From the NCBI GenBank assembly GCA_003219175.1, contig QHPU01000050.1, positions 32,088 to 96,087 of the forward strand: 64,000 nt of DNA. The letters are read 5' to 3'. A program made the translations under genes and the position numbers. The DNA is from Verrucomicrobiota bacterium. GTDB lineage: Bacteria > Verrucomicrobiota > Verrucomicrobiia > Chthoniobacterales > UBA10450. The notes below the pieces were generated by a model. It was given only the letters and a program-made list of their open reading frames with translations. It made no database searches and was not told the origin of the DNA. Shown here piece after piece: positions 9,490 through 18,051 of this stretch; position 1 is the first letter of the stretch, and every line of letters starts with the position of its first letter.

Positions 9490-11334
9490 CTAGACTTTGC
9501 GTCCGAATTTCTTCTCCAGTTCGGCGTGCGAAATTTGAATCATGGTGGGACGACCGTGGGGGCAGCAGTAGGGCAAGTCGCACGCCAGTAGATCGCGAAT
9601 TAGTTTTTCGATTTCGGGATAACGCAACGGATCGTTCGCTTTGACCGCGTGGCGGCAAACTGTTTTCGCGATCATATCTTCGCCCAAACGCAACGGCGAA
9701 CTACTGCGGCTGGTCGTCTTCAATTCGTCAATCACTCGACGCAAGAAATCGGTGGCATCGGCGATTTCGAGAAAAGCGGGCAATGTATCGACCCGAAAAC
9801 TGTGGGCGCCGAAGCCCTCGATTCCGATACCCATTTTTTGCAGGGTCGCGACATTCCGTTCGACCCATTCGGCGTCGCGCGGTGGCAGGGAAAAAATCTG
9901 CGGCAGGAGCATTCGCTGCGATGGAACTCCCTCCTCCTCCATCCGCCGGCGCAATTCTTCGAACAAAATGCGCTCATGCGCGGCATGTTGATCGACGAGC
10001 ACAAGGCCGTCGGAATTTTCCATCAAAACGTAAAGCCGGTTGAGTACACCGATGATTTGAAATTGCTGATCGTCTTTCGGTGCAGCTCCCGGCTCAGGCG
10101 TGAGGTAGGGGTGATTGACCTCAATCGCCCGCCCGCGATTCGGTGAATCGCCCCCACCCGCCATTGGCGGCTGCGGCAGAGTGGGCTGATCGGGTGATAA
10201 CGATGTGGAGGGACGGGCGCTGTCCCGTCCCATTCTTTCAAACGAGCTCGGGGCTGATGGCTGAACGGGTGGAGAAATTTGGGACAACACAGCGGTCGTC
10301 CCTCCAGGTGCGGGCGGGCTGAATTTTCGCTGCCAATCAACGCGCCCGCTCTCCAGCGTGCGCCGAACCGCTTCGACGATTGCCTCGCGAATCCTCCCCG
10401 GATCACGAAAGCGCACTTCGCGTTTTGCCGGATGAACATTCACATCCACATCCTGCGAGTCGAGATCGACAAACAGGAACGTGACCGGAAATTGTCCGCG
10501 CATGAGAGCGGTGTGATAACCCTCGCGCAGCGCAGTGGCGAGAATTCCACTGTCAATTGCGCGCCCATTGACAAAAACGAATTGTTGCGCGCGCGTTTGT
10601 CGACTGACACCGGCACGCCCGAGCCAGCCTCGAACTCGTACTCCTTGGTATTCGCGCTCAGAAATCTCCAGTAGCTCATTGAGAAATTCGGCACCGTAGA
10701 GGTCACGGATGCGATCGCGCAACGACGCCGTTACCGGCAATTGCAGTGCAACTTTCTCGTCGCGCACCAGGCTGAAGCCAATAGCAGGCTGCGCCAGTGC
10801 CTGCAAAAAAAATTGGTGCTCGATGTTCCGTGTCTCCGTCGTTTCGGAACGGAGAAATTTTCGCCGCGCTGGCACATTGTAAAACAGCGAGCGGACTTCG
10901 ACTTGCGTTCCTGGTGCTTCACCACCGTCACGAACCGTCTCGATGCGTCCGCCATTTACCAGAATCTCCGTACCGGCAACCGCGCCGGGCTCGCGTGTCG
11001 TCAATCGGAAACGCGAAACACTCGCGATGCTCGGTAACGCTTCGCCGCGAAAACCGAGCGTGCTGATGGCAGCGAGATCGGCCGCGGAAGCAATCTTGCT
11101 GGTCGCGTGCCGCTCAAGCGACAGCAAAGCGTCGTCGCGATCCATTCCGCACCCATCATCGACAACGCGAATGCGGGATATTCCCCCGCGCTGAATCCCG
11201 ATCTCAATCGAGCTGGCACCGGCATCGATGCTGTTCTCAACCAGTTCCTTCACGACCGAAGCGGGCCGCTCCACAACTTCGCCAGCCGCGACCTGGCTAG
11301 CAACAGTTTCGGGAAGAAGTTTGATTCGGCTCAT
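9490..11334 (-). CDS. mutL: DNA mismatch repair protein MutL
   Basis: MutL ATPase of methyl-independent mismatch repair. The GHKL ATPase domain covers about residues 1-330: IDAGASSIEI, DDGCGMDRDD, RHATSKI and GFRGEAL are all intact. The C-terminal domain carries the nicking endonuclease motif DQHAAHERILFEE (DQHAX2EX4E), CPHGRPT and the FGRKV tail, so it is an endonuclease-type MutL. I start it at ATG 11334 (MSRIKLLPETVASQ, 614 residues); an upstream in-frame start at 11373 would translate a hairpin repeat. The linker between domains contains two in-frame palindromic elements (10105-10158 and 10206-10306), which is very unusual. Confidence 0.97.
   Translation of the reverse strand: MSRIKLLPETVASQVAAGEVVERPASVVKELVENSIDAGASSIEIGIQRGGISRIRVVDDGCGMDRDDALLSLERHATSKIASAADLAAISTLGFRGEALPSIASVSRFRLTTREPGAVAGTEILVNGGRIETVRDGGEAPGTQVEVRSLFYNVPARRKFLRSETTETRNIEHQFFLQALAQPAIGFSLVRDEKVALQLPVTASLRDRIRDLYGAEFLNELLEISEREYQGVRVRGWLGRAGVSRQTRAQQFVFVNGRAIDSGILATALREGYHTALMRGQFPVTFLFVDLDSQDVDVNVHPAKREVRFRDPGRIREAIVEAVRRTLESGRVDWQRKFSPPAPGGTTAVLSQISPPVQPSAPSSFERMGRDSARPSTSLSPDQPTLPQPPMAGGGDSPNRGRAIEVNHPYLTPEPGAAPKDDQQFQIIGVLNRLYVLMENSDGLVLVDQHAAHERILFEELRRRMEEEGVPSQRMLLPQIFSLPPRDAEWVERNVATLQKMGIGIEGFGAHSFRVDTLPAFLEIADATDFLRRVIDELKTTSRSSSPLRLGEDMIAKTVCRHAVKANDPLRYPEIEKLIRDLLACDLPYCCPHGRPTMIQISHAELEKKFGRKV
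10105..10158. repeat. Palindromic element inside the mutL linker (family C)
   Basis: GTAGGGGTGATTGACCTCAA begins this 54-bp unit, which ends AATCGCCCCCACC; its ends are inverted copies of each other. The same unit (51 bp, about one mismatch in the first 20 bases and the shared core TTCGGTGAATC) lies between nusB and ftsY at 25274-25324. Here it is translated as part of the MutL linker (SPNRGRAIEVNHPYL). This is direct evidence for a mobile repeat that entered a coding sequence in frame. Confidence 0.85.
10206..10306. repeat. Second palindromic element inside the mutL linker (family D)
   Basis: The arm TGGAGGGACGGGCGCTGTCC at 10206-10231 is matched in inverted orientation by the arm at 10281-10306 (about 21 of 26 positions). 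The 101-bp unit encodes the Ser/Pro-rich linker piece that includes MGRDSARPSTS and GGTTAVLSQ. It is 47 bp from the family C element in the same linker. Confidence 0.78.
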
Positions 11335-11352
11335 TAGGACGTCTGACTGTAG

Positions 11353-11371
11353 GGCAGGCGCTCCGCCTGCC
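11353..11371. repeat. 8-bp hairpin with 3-nt loop upstream of mutL
   Basis: GGCAGGCG, loop CTC, CGCCTGCC, preceded by TGTAG. The leading TGTAGGGCAGG matches the outer edge of the elements at 30645 and 46441. It lies just upstream of the mutL start, in the divergent spacer with the A-type carrier gene. Confidence 0.75.
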
Positions 11372-11514
11372 AAATCTAATGCGCAGCCGGAGAACTGCGT
11401 CCAAGACGTTTGAGCTGGACTGGCATGACTGCTCGATCCACCTTTTTGTCGCCGTTAAGGCAAGACACGTGCTGATTGACTTCAAATGGGTGGATCGTAC
11501 GTTTCCTTGAGTGA

Positions 11515-11841
11515 ATGATTGAGATTACCGACAGCGCGGTGCGGCAATTACGAGCCCTGGTGGGCGCAGCCGCAGAAAAAGGGTTGCGCATCGGGATTGC
11601 AAAGGGCGGTTGCTCCGGTCTGCAATACGAGATGACTTTGGGAGAAGCTCGCTCCGGCGATTCCGTCATTGAACGCGACGGGGTGAAGTTTTTCGTCGAC
11701 GAAGACAGCGCCAAGTTGTTGCGCGGCTCAACTCTGGATTATCACGACGCCCTTACTGGGGCGGGTTTTCAGATTGTTAATCCAAATGCGGCTCGAACCT
11801 GCGGCTGCGGTTCTTCCTTCGAACCGACGCGCCCGCTCTAA
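11515..11841 (+). CDS. A-type iron-sulfur cluster carrier (IscA/ErpA/HesB)
   Basis: 108-residue Fe-S carrier that delivers clusters to apo-proteins. The three conserved cysteines are present: GGCSGLQY (C37) and CGCGSS near residue 98. The length is standard. With radical SAM proteins HemW and LipA and a 4Fe-4S glycosylase in the window, clients are plentiful, but IscA, ErpA and SufA cannot be separated by motif. ATG at 11515. It is followed 18 bases later by the unknown membrane protein, so the two may share a transcript. Confidence 0.92.
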   Translation: MIEITDSAVRQLRALVGAAAEKGLRIGIAKGGCSGLQYEMTLGEARSGDSVIERDGVKFFVDEDSAKLLRGSTLDYHDALTGAGFQIVNPNAARTCGCGSSFEPTRPL

Positions 11842-11859
11842 AGTGAGTGGTGTTTTTTG

Positions 11860-13356
11860 ATGGCACGGGAATTCTTCCGCTACGAGACGCCTTATGGCCG
11901 GCCGCGGCAGCGAGTGAACTATTTCGCTTGGACGGTGGTGATCCTTCTTCTCACCGGCTTCGCCTTTGCCGCCTGGCTGGGAAGCTTCTACATTTTTTGG
12001 CAACCGGAACGGCCCGATAGTTATCGGCTGCTAAGAAAACTGCATCGTATTGATCCGCCGCGTCGGTTCGAATTGACGGCGGCGCCGGCGGGTGAGTTTC
12101 TTAACCCAAAACAACTGCATGACCGCTACGCTCCCCTCGGCGAAGCGGAGTTATCCAAGGCGAATAGCGAGCTGGCGCGCAATTACATTCGCAATTTCCA
12201 ACAGGTCCACGGCCTCGTCCCCTATGTGGTCGGGCGCTTTCGCATCATTGAAGTCCACCAGCTCGGCTCGGCGGATATTTTCACTTCCGGAATGGTTGCG
12301 CTCGCTGCTGCAATTGATAACGGGGAAGTTCTGCTCGAACACGTTTATCCAGCCGATCGCCGCGACGTTCCGTTGATGCGCCAAACACTCGCTCCCGGTC
12401 TCGAGATCAAGCTCGAACGATCACACGATATTTCGGCGGTGATTCACGCGGATCGGACGGCCGATGGTCGCATCCTGATTACGGCGATGCCGTTGCTTTA
12501 CGGAACCTACACCGTTACCCGCGGTACCGGCACGTTTAGCCTGGAACCCCCGCTCAATCTCAATCTCGCGGCTGGTTGGCCGCTTTTTAAACGCGAAGAA
12601 TTGCGCGGCGCCGAAGATCGATTCGCACAGCTGCGTCAAAATGAACCCGTGGCACCTGGCACAATCGCGATCCCGGGAATCTCGCCCAGTGGGACACCGC
12701 CGCCGAGCGAAAACCAGCTTGTCCGCGTCGAACCGGCATTGCCGATTGACACGCCGGCTGTCACGCCGCCACCAGCACCATCCAAGACAACGAAACCAGC
12801 GGGGAAAGCCGGAAAAATCGCAAAGAATCAAAAGCCTACAGCAACACCGAGCGGGACGGCGATGCAAGTCGCCAAAGCTAACACTCCAGCCCAAACGTTA
12901 TCGACCCCGCCCTCGCAGACGTTGAGTCTGACCCCAACTCCCAGTGAGCCGGCCGACGGCACCGCTCTGGCATCGACCGCAGGCGGCGGGAATTGGAAAA
13001 CGTATCCACCCGGCAGAATGCCGCTGGGCCGTCTCATCGCGACAACGGACCTCGATCAGGTGGCTGACCGCGCCCTTTCCGGAGAGCGCACTTACCTGAA
13101 AGGACAATTTGTGGTCAATTTCGCGGATGCGAATAAAGCCGTCTTACGGCCGCGCTCGCGCATGCCCGATTCGGTAATGCTTCTGGCTGGGGGAAATTCC
13201 ACCCGGATCATTGTCGAATATCCCGCGGGTTATGTCCCGCCGAAACCGGGTTCAATCGTAAGCCGTGATGAAGTTCGTCCGTTTGAAATTACCGAGGTGC
13301 GAAAACAGGAAGATGGCCAACTCAATGTTTTCGCGCGCGAGATCATGCAACCGTAA
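11860..13356 (+). CDS. Membrane-anchored protein of unknown function
   Basis: 498 residues from ATG 11860 (a TTG sits directly before it). One membrane segment lies at about residues 22-48 after a short basic N terminus; the rest should be periplasmic. A first folded region (about 60-260) contains GRFRIIEVHQLGSADIFTSG. Then comes a Pro/Ala/Thr/Lys-rich linker (about 265-370), and a second folded region ends in EITEVRKQEDGQLNVFAREI. I recognise no family. The architecture, anchor plus low-complexity wall-spanning linker, suggests an envelope protein. Its neighbours give no further clue. Confidence 0.8.
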   Translation: MAREFFRYETPYGRPRQRVNYFAWTVVILLLTGFAFAAWLGSFYIFWQPERPDSYRLLRKLHRIDPPRRFELTAAPAGEFLNPKQLHDRYAPLGEAELSKANSELARNYIRNFQQVHGLVPYVVGRFRIIEVHQLGSADIFTSGMVALAAAIDNGEVLLEHVYPADRRDVPLMRQTLAPGLEIKLERSHDISAVIHADRTADGRILITAMPLLYGTYTVTRGTGTFSLEPPLNLNLAAGWPLFKREELRGAEDRFAQLRQNEPVAPGTIAIPGISPSGTPPPSENQLVRVEPALPIDTPAVTPPPAPSKTTKPAGKAGKIAKNQKPTATPSGTAMQVAKANTPAQTLSTPPSQTLSLTPTPSEPADGTALASTAGGGNWKTYPPGRMPLGRLIATTDLDQVADRALSGERTYLKGQFVVNFADANKAVLRPRSRMPDSVMLLAGGNSTRIIVEYPAGYVPPKPGSIVSRDEVRPFEITEVRKQEDGQLNVFAREIMQP

Positions 13357-13358
13357 CG

Positions 13359-13423
13359 GAGGTTAGGCTTCCAACCATTCGCCAGTCCGGCTCGGACCTC
13401 GGCTGGCAGACATCTTACCTGCC
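13359..13423. repeat. Dispersed repeat, GGTTAGG...CTCGGACCTCGGC type
   Basis: The stretch GGAGGTTAGGCTTCC ... GGCTCGGACCTCGGC resembles 46469-46515 (GGAAGTTAGGTTTCC ... CCTCGGACCTCGGC). It fills the 70-bp spacer between two convergent genes and starts 3 bases after the stop of the upstream one. It is a single arm here, whereas the 46-kb copy is a full inverted pair. Confidence 0.6.
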
Positions 13424-13426
13424 GAA

Positions 13427-14092
13427 TCAGCGCCTATCGATGATTATCCTGCCGTCGCGAATTTCGATCGTGCCCTCACCGTAGGTTGTTCGGTATTCGC
13501 CAAGGTATTCCCGCAAGGGCCGGGAACGATATTTCCAGTCAAGCACGTCTCGCGGTATCGGCTCGTTGTTAATGGTGATGCTGCTCAGCCGCGGATTTTC
13601 CAGTGTCTGCGGGCCGTCGCTCTGAATCTCGATGTCACCATTCAAATAATAACGACCGCGCCCAACGTATTCGCCCAGTGGCACGCTCGTTTGAATGTGC
13701 AGGCGGTTGCCTTCTATCGCCACGAAAACCTTGCCACGAGCATGCCGATTGTTCGCAATCAAATTGTTCAGATCGTCTGCTGTTAATTCGATGTGTGCCG
13801 GCTGATCGCGGGTGTTTTCGAAATCCACCCATTTCTGTTTTGCGGTCCTGGCACTTTCTTCCGTGGTTTCAAACTGCGGCACGGGCGAAGGTTCCTGCGA
13901 CAGCACGTGCGTTTTCTTCGCCCAAAGAACACTGCGCAACACCGCGGAGTGGGTCTTGTATCCGAAATACAAGCCGATGGCACCGGCGATAATCAGGAAA
14001 ATGATGAAGCAGGTCAGAATCAAACAACCCTTGCCGAGGCATCCCATCCCTGTCTTCTCGCGTGGAAGCGGGCCTTCGATCCAGGTGTTCAT
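13427..14092 (-). CDS. Membrane-anchored protein of unknown function
   Basis: 221 residues. After a short N terminus with GMGCLGKGC there is a single strong membrane segment (about 23-47). The remaining part is soluble and beta-rich, with IELTADDLNNLIANN and VPLGEYVGRGRYYLNGDIEI, a pattern seen in periplasmic lipid-binding-like domains, but I cannot name a family. The ATG at 14092 overlaps the stop of the HIT gene (ATGA), so it is translated with it. The function remains open. Confidence 0.8.
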   Translation of the reverse strand: MNTWIEGPLPREKTGMGCLGKGCLILTCFIIFLIIAGAIGLYFGYKTHSAVLRSVLWAKKTHVLSQEPSPVPQFETTEESARTAKQKWVDFENTRDQPAHIELTADDLNNLIANNRHARGKVFVAIEGNRLHIQTSVPLGEYVGRGRYYLNGDIEIQSDGPQTLENPRLSSITINNEPIPRDVLDWKYRSRPLREYLGEYRTTYGEGTIEIRDGRIIIDRR

Positions 14093-14604
14093 TTCCCTTC
14101 AGCCGGGGACGTTTCCGCTGCCGCTCGCAACTTCTGATAAAGGTCCTGCAATCCCTGCGAGAGCACGCGCGGTCCGGCAAGCATCGGCATAAAATTTGTG
14201 TCGCCACTCCAACGCGGGACAATGTGAATATGGAGATGATCGGGGATGCCTGCGCCCGCGCATTCGCCGACGTTGATCCCGATGTTGAATCCCTGAGCTT
14301 TCACCACCTGTCGCAACAATTCCTGCCCCCGCACCACGAGCGAAAAAAGTTCGGCAATTTCATTCTCGCCGAGATCGCGCAGCTCACCCACTTTTCGATA
14401 CGGCACCGCCATCAAATGTCCAACGGTGTAGGGGTATCGATTCATGATCAGGAAGGAATTCTTTCGGCGCAGCAGAACAAGATGGGCAGCATCATCGCTA
14501 GTGCGTGCCGCCTCCGCCAGGAAATCGGCGGGACTCGATTTCTCGAAGTATTCAAAGCGCCACGGCGCCCACAAAGTTTCGAGCTCGGGTTTTGGGAACT
14601 CCAC
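14089..14604 (-). CDS. HIT family nucleotide hydrolase/transferase
   Basis: Histidine-triad protein of 171 residues. The triad HLHIHIVPRW lies at about residues 121-130; the N-terminal WAPWRFEY start is typical of the Ap4A-phosphorylase-like branch. It probably hydrolyses adenosine 5'-monophosphoramidates or dinucleoside polyphosphates. It lies between the ArnT-like gene (39 bp upstream) and an unknown membrane protein whose start overlaps its stop by 4 bases. Confidence 0.92.
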   Translation of the reverse strand: MEFPKPELETLWAPWRFEYFEKSSPADFLAEAARTSDDAAHLVLLRRKNSFLIMNRYPYTVGHLMAVPYRKVGELRDLGENEIAELFSLVVRGQELLRQVVKAQGFNIGINVGECAGAGIPDHLHIHIVPRWSGDTNFMPMLAGPRVLSQGLQDLYQKLRAAAETSPAEGK

Positions 14605-14643
14605 CAGCTAACGAGAGTAAGGCGTTATCAGCGAAAGTCGAGT

Positions 14644-16101
14644 CTATCTGTGAGGCGGCAGCGGCGCCACGAATCCGTAGCTGGAGGGTTCGTCACCCTT
14701 CTTTTCCACGGTGACACGGTAGGAAAAACCACCCGAGCTCCACGGTTCCTCGTCCAATGGAACGACGAGAGCGTTACACCCAACGGGCGGCTCGTTAAAA
14801 AAACGCGGACGCTGCAGATACAAAAGTAAGCCCTCATCGGGCGCGGGAAGAATTTCGTAGCGCAGATGTTCGGCCGCAGCCATCTGTCGAACTTCGCGGC
14901 CGAACTTCACCAGCGCATCGCGATTGTTGCGATAGCCGTCGATCATTCGCATCCCCGAATAGGCACCGGTAAAGATCGCAGCCAAAATGATAGTGACTAC
15001 CGCCAGCTGGCGAATGCGAGCAATATTGATCGCCTTCAGTTGCGCAGCCAGGAGAAGACAAAGGGCTGGAACAACCGGAAAAATTCGATCCACCCTTTTC
15101 GACGGAATCAACGACATCACTACGATTCCGCCGGCGACCCAGGCAACCAGAAAGAACATCTCCGGGGAAAACCCGGCCAGCCATTTTCCGGTCGTCGCTT
15201 TCGTCTTCCGCAACGCCACCACGAGCAATCCGATAATAAGCAAACTCCAGGGCGCGAATTTTTGCAGCAGGTGCGGAATATAGAAAAGCAACGGTTGCGA
15301 CCGATGAATCCCCTCATGAAAACGGCCGGCGAATTCGATTAAGACAACGTCTTCATAAAATCCGTCAATGAAACGGATCCCGGTGATAACCCAAAGACAG
15401 AACAGGGCGAAGGAAGCAATCCATGGAGTCCATCCGCTCCACGCACTCGGAAAATCGGGACGCCATCTCCTGCGCAATTGATACAGAACCAGCGGCGGTA
15501 GAACAAACGCCCAAACGACTGGCCCCTTAATAAACATCGCTGCCGTCAACGCCGCGAAAAGCGCGACCCGATCGTGCATGTTCCAGAGCGTCCGCGTACG
15601 GATTTTTTCGAACATCAATAACCCGGCCGCAAAAGTGGCAAGAGCCAGCGGCATATCGGTTCGAACCAGGGTCGCCAATCGCACGCTCAAGAGATTCAGA
15701 CCAAATGCCGCCAGCGCGATCAGCGCGGGCAAATCACCAAAAGCTCGAGCGCCTCGAAAAATCAAAAATGCGAGCGCGACCGCGGCAGCGAAGGAAGGAA
15801 AACGCCACGCGAAATCCCATGAGCGGCCAATTTCATAAAGCCCCGCGGAAATCCAGGCGACCGCCGGTGGTTTGCTGTTGATATGATGAATGGAATGACG
15901 TTTTGGATTGCCGGCCATGCCTTCGTGCGGTGTCGTCTGATAAAGCCAGCGCTGTTGGCCGATCATTTGGTACGAAACGAACGCCTGTTTTGCCTGATCG
16001 TAGTCGTCGAGTGTCCAAGGCAGGTTTGAAACGGCGAACAGAGAAACCGTGAGAAAGCTAACAATTAGCGGCAGTCGCGTGTTTTTCCCGGCTTCAACCA
16101 T
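14644..16101 (-). CDS. ArnT/PMT-like GT-C glycosyltransferase
   Basis: Membrane transferase of about 485 residues with roughly 11 predicted membrane segments. The GT-C signature lies in the first loop: NLPWTLDDYDQAKQ (Asp pair) and later SKPPAVAWISAGLYEIGRSW, as in ArnT and related dolichol-phosphate-mannose-type enzymes that move a sugar from a polyprenyl phosphate onto lipid A or a protein. I start at ATG 16101 (MVEAGKNTR); an ORF start at 16149 adds an Arg-rich, unlikely leader. It lies downstream of lpxB on the same strand, so lipid A decoration is a reasonable inference. Confidence 0.85.
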   Translation of the reverse strand: MVEAGKNTRLPLIVSFLTVSLFAVSNLPWTLDDYDQAKQAFVSYQMIGQQRWLYQTTPHEGMAGNPKRHSIHHINSKPPAVAWISAGLYEIGRSWDFAWRFPSFAAAVALAFLIFRGARAFGDLPALIALAAFGLNLLSVRLATLVRTDMPLALATFAAGLLMFEKIRTRTLWNMHDRVALFAALTAAMFIKGPVVWAFVLPPLVLYQLRRRWRPDFPSAWSGWTPWIASFALFCLWVITGIRFIDGFYEDVVLIEFAGRFHEGIHRSQPLLFYIPHLLQKFAPWSLLIIGLLVVALRKTKATTGKWLAGFSPEMFFLVAWVAGGIVVMSLIPSKRVDRIFPVVPALCLLLAAQLKAINIARIRQLAVVTIILAAIFTGAYSGMRMIDGYRNNRDALVKFGREVRQMAAAEHLRYEILPAPDEGLLLYLQRPRFFNEPPVGCNALVVPLDEEPWSSGGFSYRVTVEKKGDEPSSYGFVAPLPPHR

Positions 16102-16196
16102 ACAAGTAAGCGGCGGCTCGAAGCGTCCGGGCCGGACACGCATTGGCACTCCCAGTCAGAACACTCGACTTCGCACAACCGGTCCCGGCTCATCAG

Positions 16197-16841
16197 CTAG
16201 TCGCGCCAGAGCAACGCGCGCACCGGTGCCGCGTCCCCGCCCACTACTTTGAGCGGCAACGCGGCAAAATCATAAACTCCTGCTTCGATCTCGCTCAGGT
16301 CGAGCGACTCAACAATGGCAATATTTCCGGCGGTAAGCGCATTATGATTGGCCAAAATCTTTGCTTCGATCGGGTCGACGGAAGGAAGATCGACCCCGAG
16401 TAAGACAACGCGAAGTTCGCGTAACCAGGCGATTGCCGCCGGTTTGAGCACCGGAATCCAATCTGGAAATCGTCTTGAGTCACGGAAGCAATTCGTTTTT
16501 AGCAGGACCCGGCGCGTTTCTGCGATTTCCGAGCGCGCGTGTTCCAAATCCGCAATAGCAACGAAAGGCTGAGTGCGCGAAAACTTTTCCCCCAAGTCGA
16601 TCACGACTGCCGGTCCGATATAGTTTTCCAGAGGAACCGAATCAATGGTCTCTCCTTTTCGGGTGAAATGAAAGGGCGCGTCCGCGTGCGTTCCGTTATG
16701 CACGCTCATGGTGACCGCGCCCACATTGACTGAACATGCTTCGCTCAGGTACCACTTTAATTCGTATCGAAACGGTGTGTCGCCCGGCCAGGGCGCGAGA
16801 TCGTTCGTCAACGGCCGTGAAATATCCCAGATGGTTCTCAT
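16197..16841 (-). CDS. Cyclase family protein (kynurenine formamidase-like)
   Basis: 214 residues with the metal-binding signature NGTHADAPFHF (about 48-58; general form HxGTHxDxPxH) and a conserved C-terminal TAGNIAIVESLDL segment. Members hydrolyse N-formylkynurenine (KynB) or isatin. There are no other tryptophan catabolism genes in the window, so the substrate is open. The ATG overlaps the lpxB stop by 4 bases, placing it in the envelope operon by position only. Confidence 0.85.
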   Translation of the reverse strand: MRTIWDISRPLTNDLAPWPGDTPFRYELKWYLSEACSVNVGAVTMSVHNGTHADAPFHFTRKGETIDSVPLENYIGPAVVIDLGEKFSRTQPFVAIADLEHARSEIAETRRVLLKTNCFRDSRRFPDWIPVLKPAAIAWLRELRVVLLGVDLPSVDPIEAKILANHNALTAGNIAIVESLDLSEIEAGVYDFAALPLKVVGGDAAPVRALLWRD

Positions 16842-18049
16842 CCAGCGCGGCGCAGCTCCCTTATTATGGCATCAGCGGCATTTTCCCCAGCCTCTCCGCG
16901 GCCGAGCTTCTGCGCCACGCCGGCAAAATCCGAGAGCATGCGCGCCCGTTCTGATTTGTCAGTCAACAAGCGCGCTACTGCGGCGGCAATGGCCTGTGGT
17001 TGTGCCTGGTGCTGGATGAACTCGGGAACAATCTCGCGACCTGCCAGCACGTTCGGCATTCCCAAATATTTTATTTTCACCACCAGACGCGCAGCCAAAT
17101 AAGTCAGCCACGCTACTCGATAAATCAGCACAAAAGGCAATTGAGACAACACGGCCTCGAGCGTGGCCGTTCCTGACGCTACCATTCCGACATTTGTCTG
17201 CACCATCAGCTGAGGAACCTCACCTTTAACGATGAAAAACTTTCCCGTGGCGGGTTTGCCGTAAAGATCAGCGCCGATCAACTCCGCCAGCGGCTCCGAT
17301 GCGGCCGAGACGGCAAAACGGAGATCAGGATTTTCATGACTCAATGCTACCGCCGCCTCGCGCATGACCGGGAAAATCTTTTTCACTTCGCGTTCACGAC
17401 TACCGGGAAATAAACCAATCAGATTGTCATCCCGAGCCCCGAATGTGTTCGGGGTCGAGGGATCCCGTGGCGTTTGCTCGAAGGCTTTATCGCTGGATAC
17501 CTCTCTCGGAGCCGGAATGGCGTTTTCGTTCGGTATGACCGACGTCATGGGGTGGCCGACAAAAATCGCGCGCAGGCCCGATTCTTCGTAAAGCTGGGGT
17601 TCGAATGGAAAAATACACAGCATCAAATCAATCGACTGTGCCATTTGCGAAACGCGCCGGCGATTCCAAGCCCAGACTTGCGGGCTGATGTAATAAATAA
17701 TTTTCAGCTCGGAAAACTTCCCTCGCAGGGCACGAGCAAGCCGAAGATTGAATCCGGGATAGTCGATCAACACCACCGCGCTTGGCCGTGCCGCGTCAAT
17801 CTCCGAAATCGTGGCCTGAAATTGTTTCCGGAAAAATGGATAACGCCGGATCACTTCCCACAAACCGACCACCGCGGTGTCATGGATCCAATCGCGAAAC
17901 TTACCACCGGCAATGGTGCGCATTTTGGGCCCGCCGCGCCCGAGAAATTGCATCTGCGGCGATCGCGCCCGCAGAGCCTTCAGTAACGCGGCGCCGTGAT
18001 TATCGGCGCTCCGTTCTCCAGCGACAAAATAGACGCTTACGTCGGACAT
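16838..18049 (-). CDS. lpxB: Lipid-A-disaccharide synthase
   Basis: GT19 enzyme joining UDP-2,3-diacylglucosamine and lipid X in lipid A synthesis. About 403 residues from ATG 18049 (MSDVSVYFVAGERSADNHG); a longer frame to 18151 would overlap the upstream oxidoreductase by 100 bases and is rejected. GRGGPKM, YYISPQVWAWNRRR, FVGHP and LFPGSRERE are all intact. Between FVGHP and LFPGSR the protein is about 17 residues longer than E. coli LpxB, and exactly there the DNA contains a palindromic repeat (17425-17475). It starts 2 bases after the Gfo/Idh gene stop. Confidence 0.95.
   Translation of the reverse strand: MSDVSVYFVAGERSADNHGAALLKALRARSPQMQFLGRGGPKMRTIAGGKFRDWIHDTAVVGLWEVIRRYPFFRKQFQATISEIDAARPSAVVLIDYPGFNLRLARALRGKFSELKIIYYISPQVWAWNRRRVSQMAQSIDLMLCIFPFEPQLYEESGLRAIFVGHPMTSVIPNENAIPAPREVSSDKAFEQTPRDPSTPNTFGARDDNLIGLFPGSREREVKKIFPVMREAAVALSHENPDLRFAVSAASEPLAELIGADLYGKPATGKFFIVKGEVPQLMVQTNVGMVASGTATLEAVLSQLPFVLIYRVAWLTYLAARLVVKIKYLGMPNVLAGREIVPEFIQHQAQPQAIAAAVARLLTDKSERARMLSDFAGVAQKLGRGEAGENAADAIIRELRRAG
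17425..17475. repeat. Palindromic element in frame inside lpxB (family E)
   Basis: The unit starts TGTCATCCCGAGCCCC, and CCCGAGCCCCGAA pairs with TTCGGGGTCGAGGG around a 4-nt loop (17431-17461). At 51 bp it equals 17 codons, so it keeps the lpxB frame; it is read as the DPSTPNTFGARDD stretch. It has the TGTCAT edge also seen on the reverse strand at 45752 and, in altered form, at 62023. The sequence replaces the variable loop between FVGHP and the LFPGSR motif. Confidence 0.7.
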
Positions 18050-18051
18050 TT

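Noticed and set aside
11335..11373. N-terminal extension of MutL by 13 residues
   Set aside because: The extra residues are encoded by a hairpin repeat (11353-11371), and MutL proteins begin at the IKLLP stretch.
14062..14829. 255-codon plus-strand frame across three minus-strand genes
   Set aside because: Opposite the HIT protein and parts of two neighbours; composition is His/Arg/Gln rich without domain signal.
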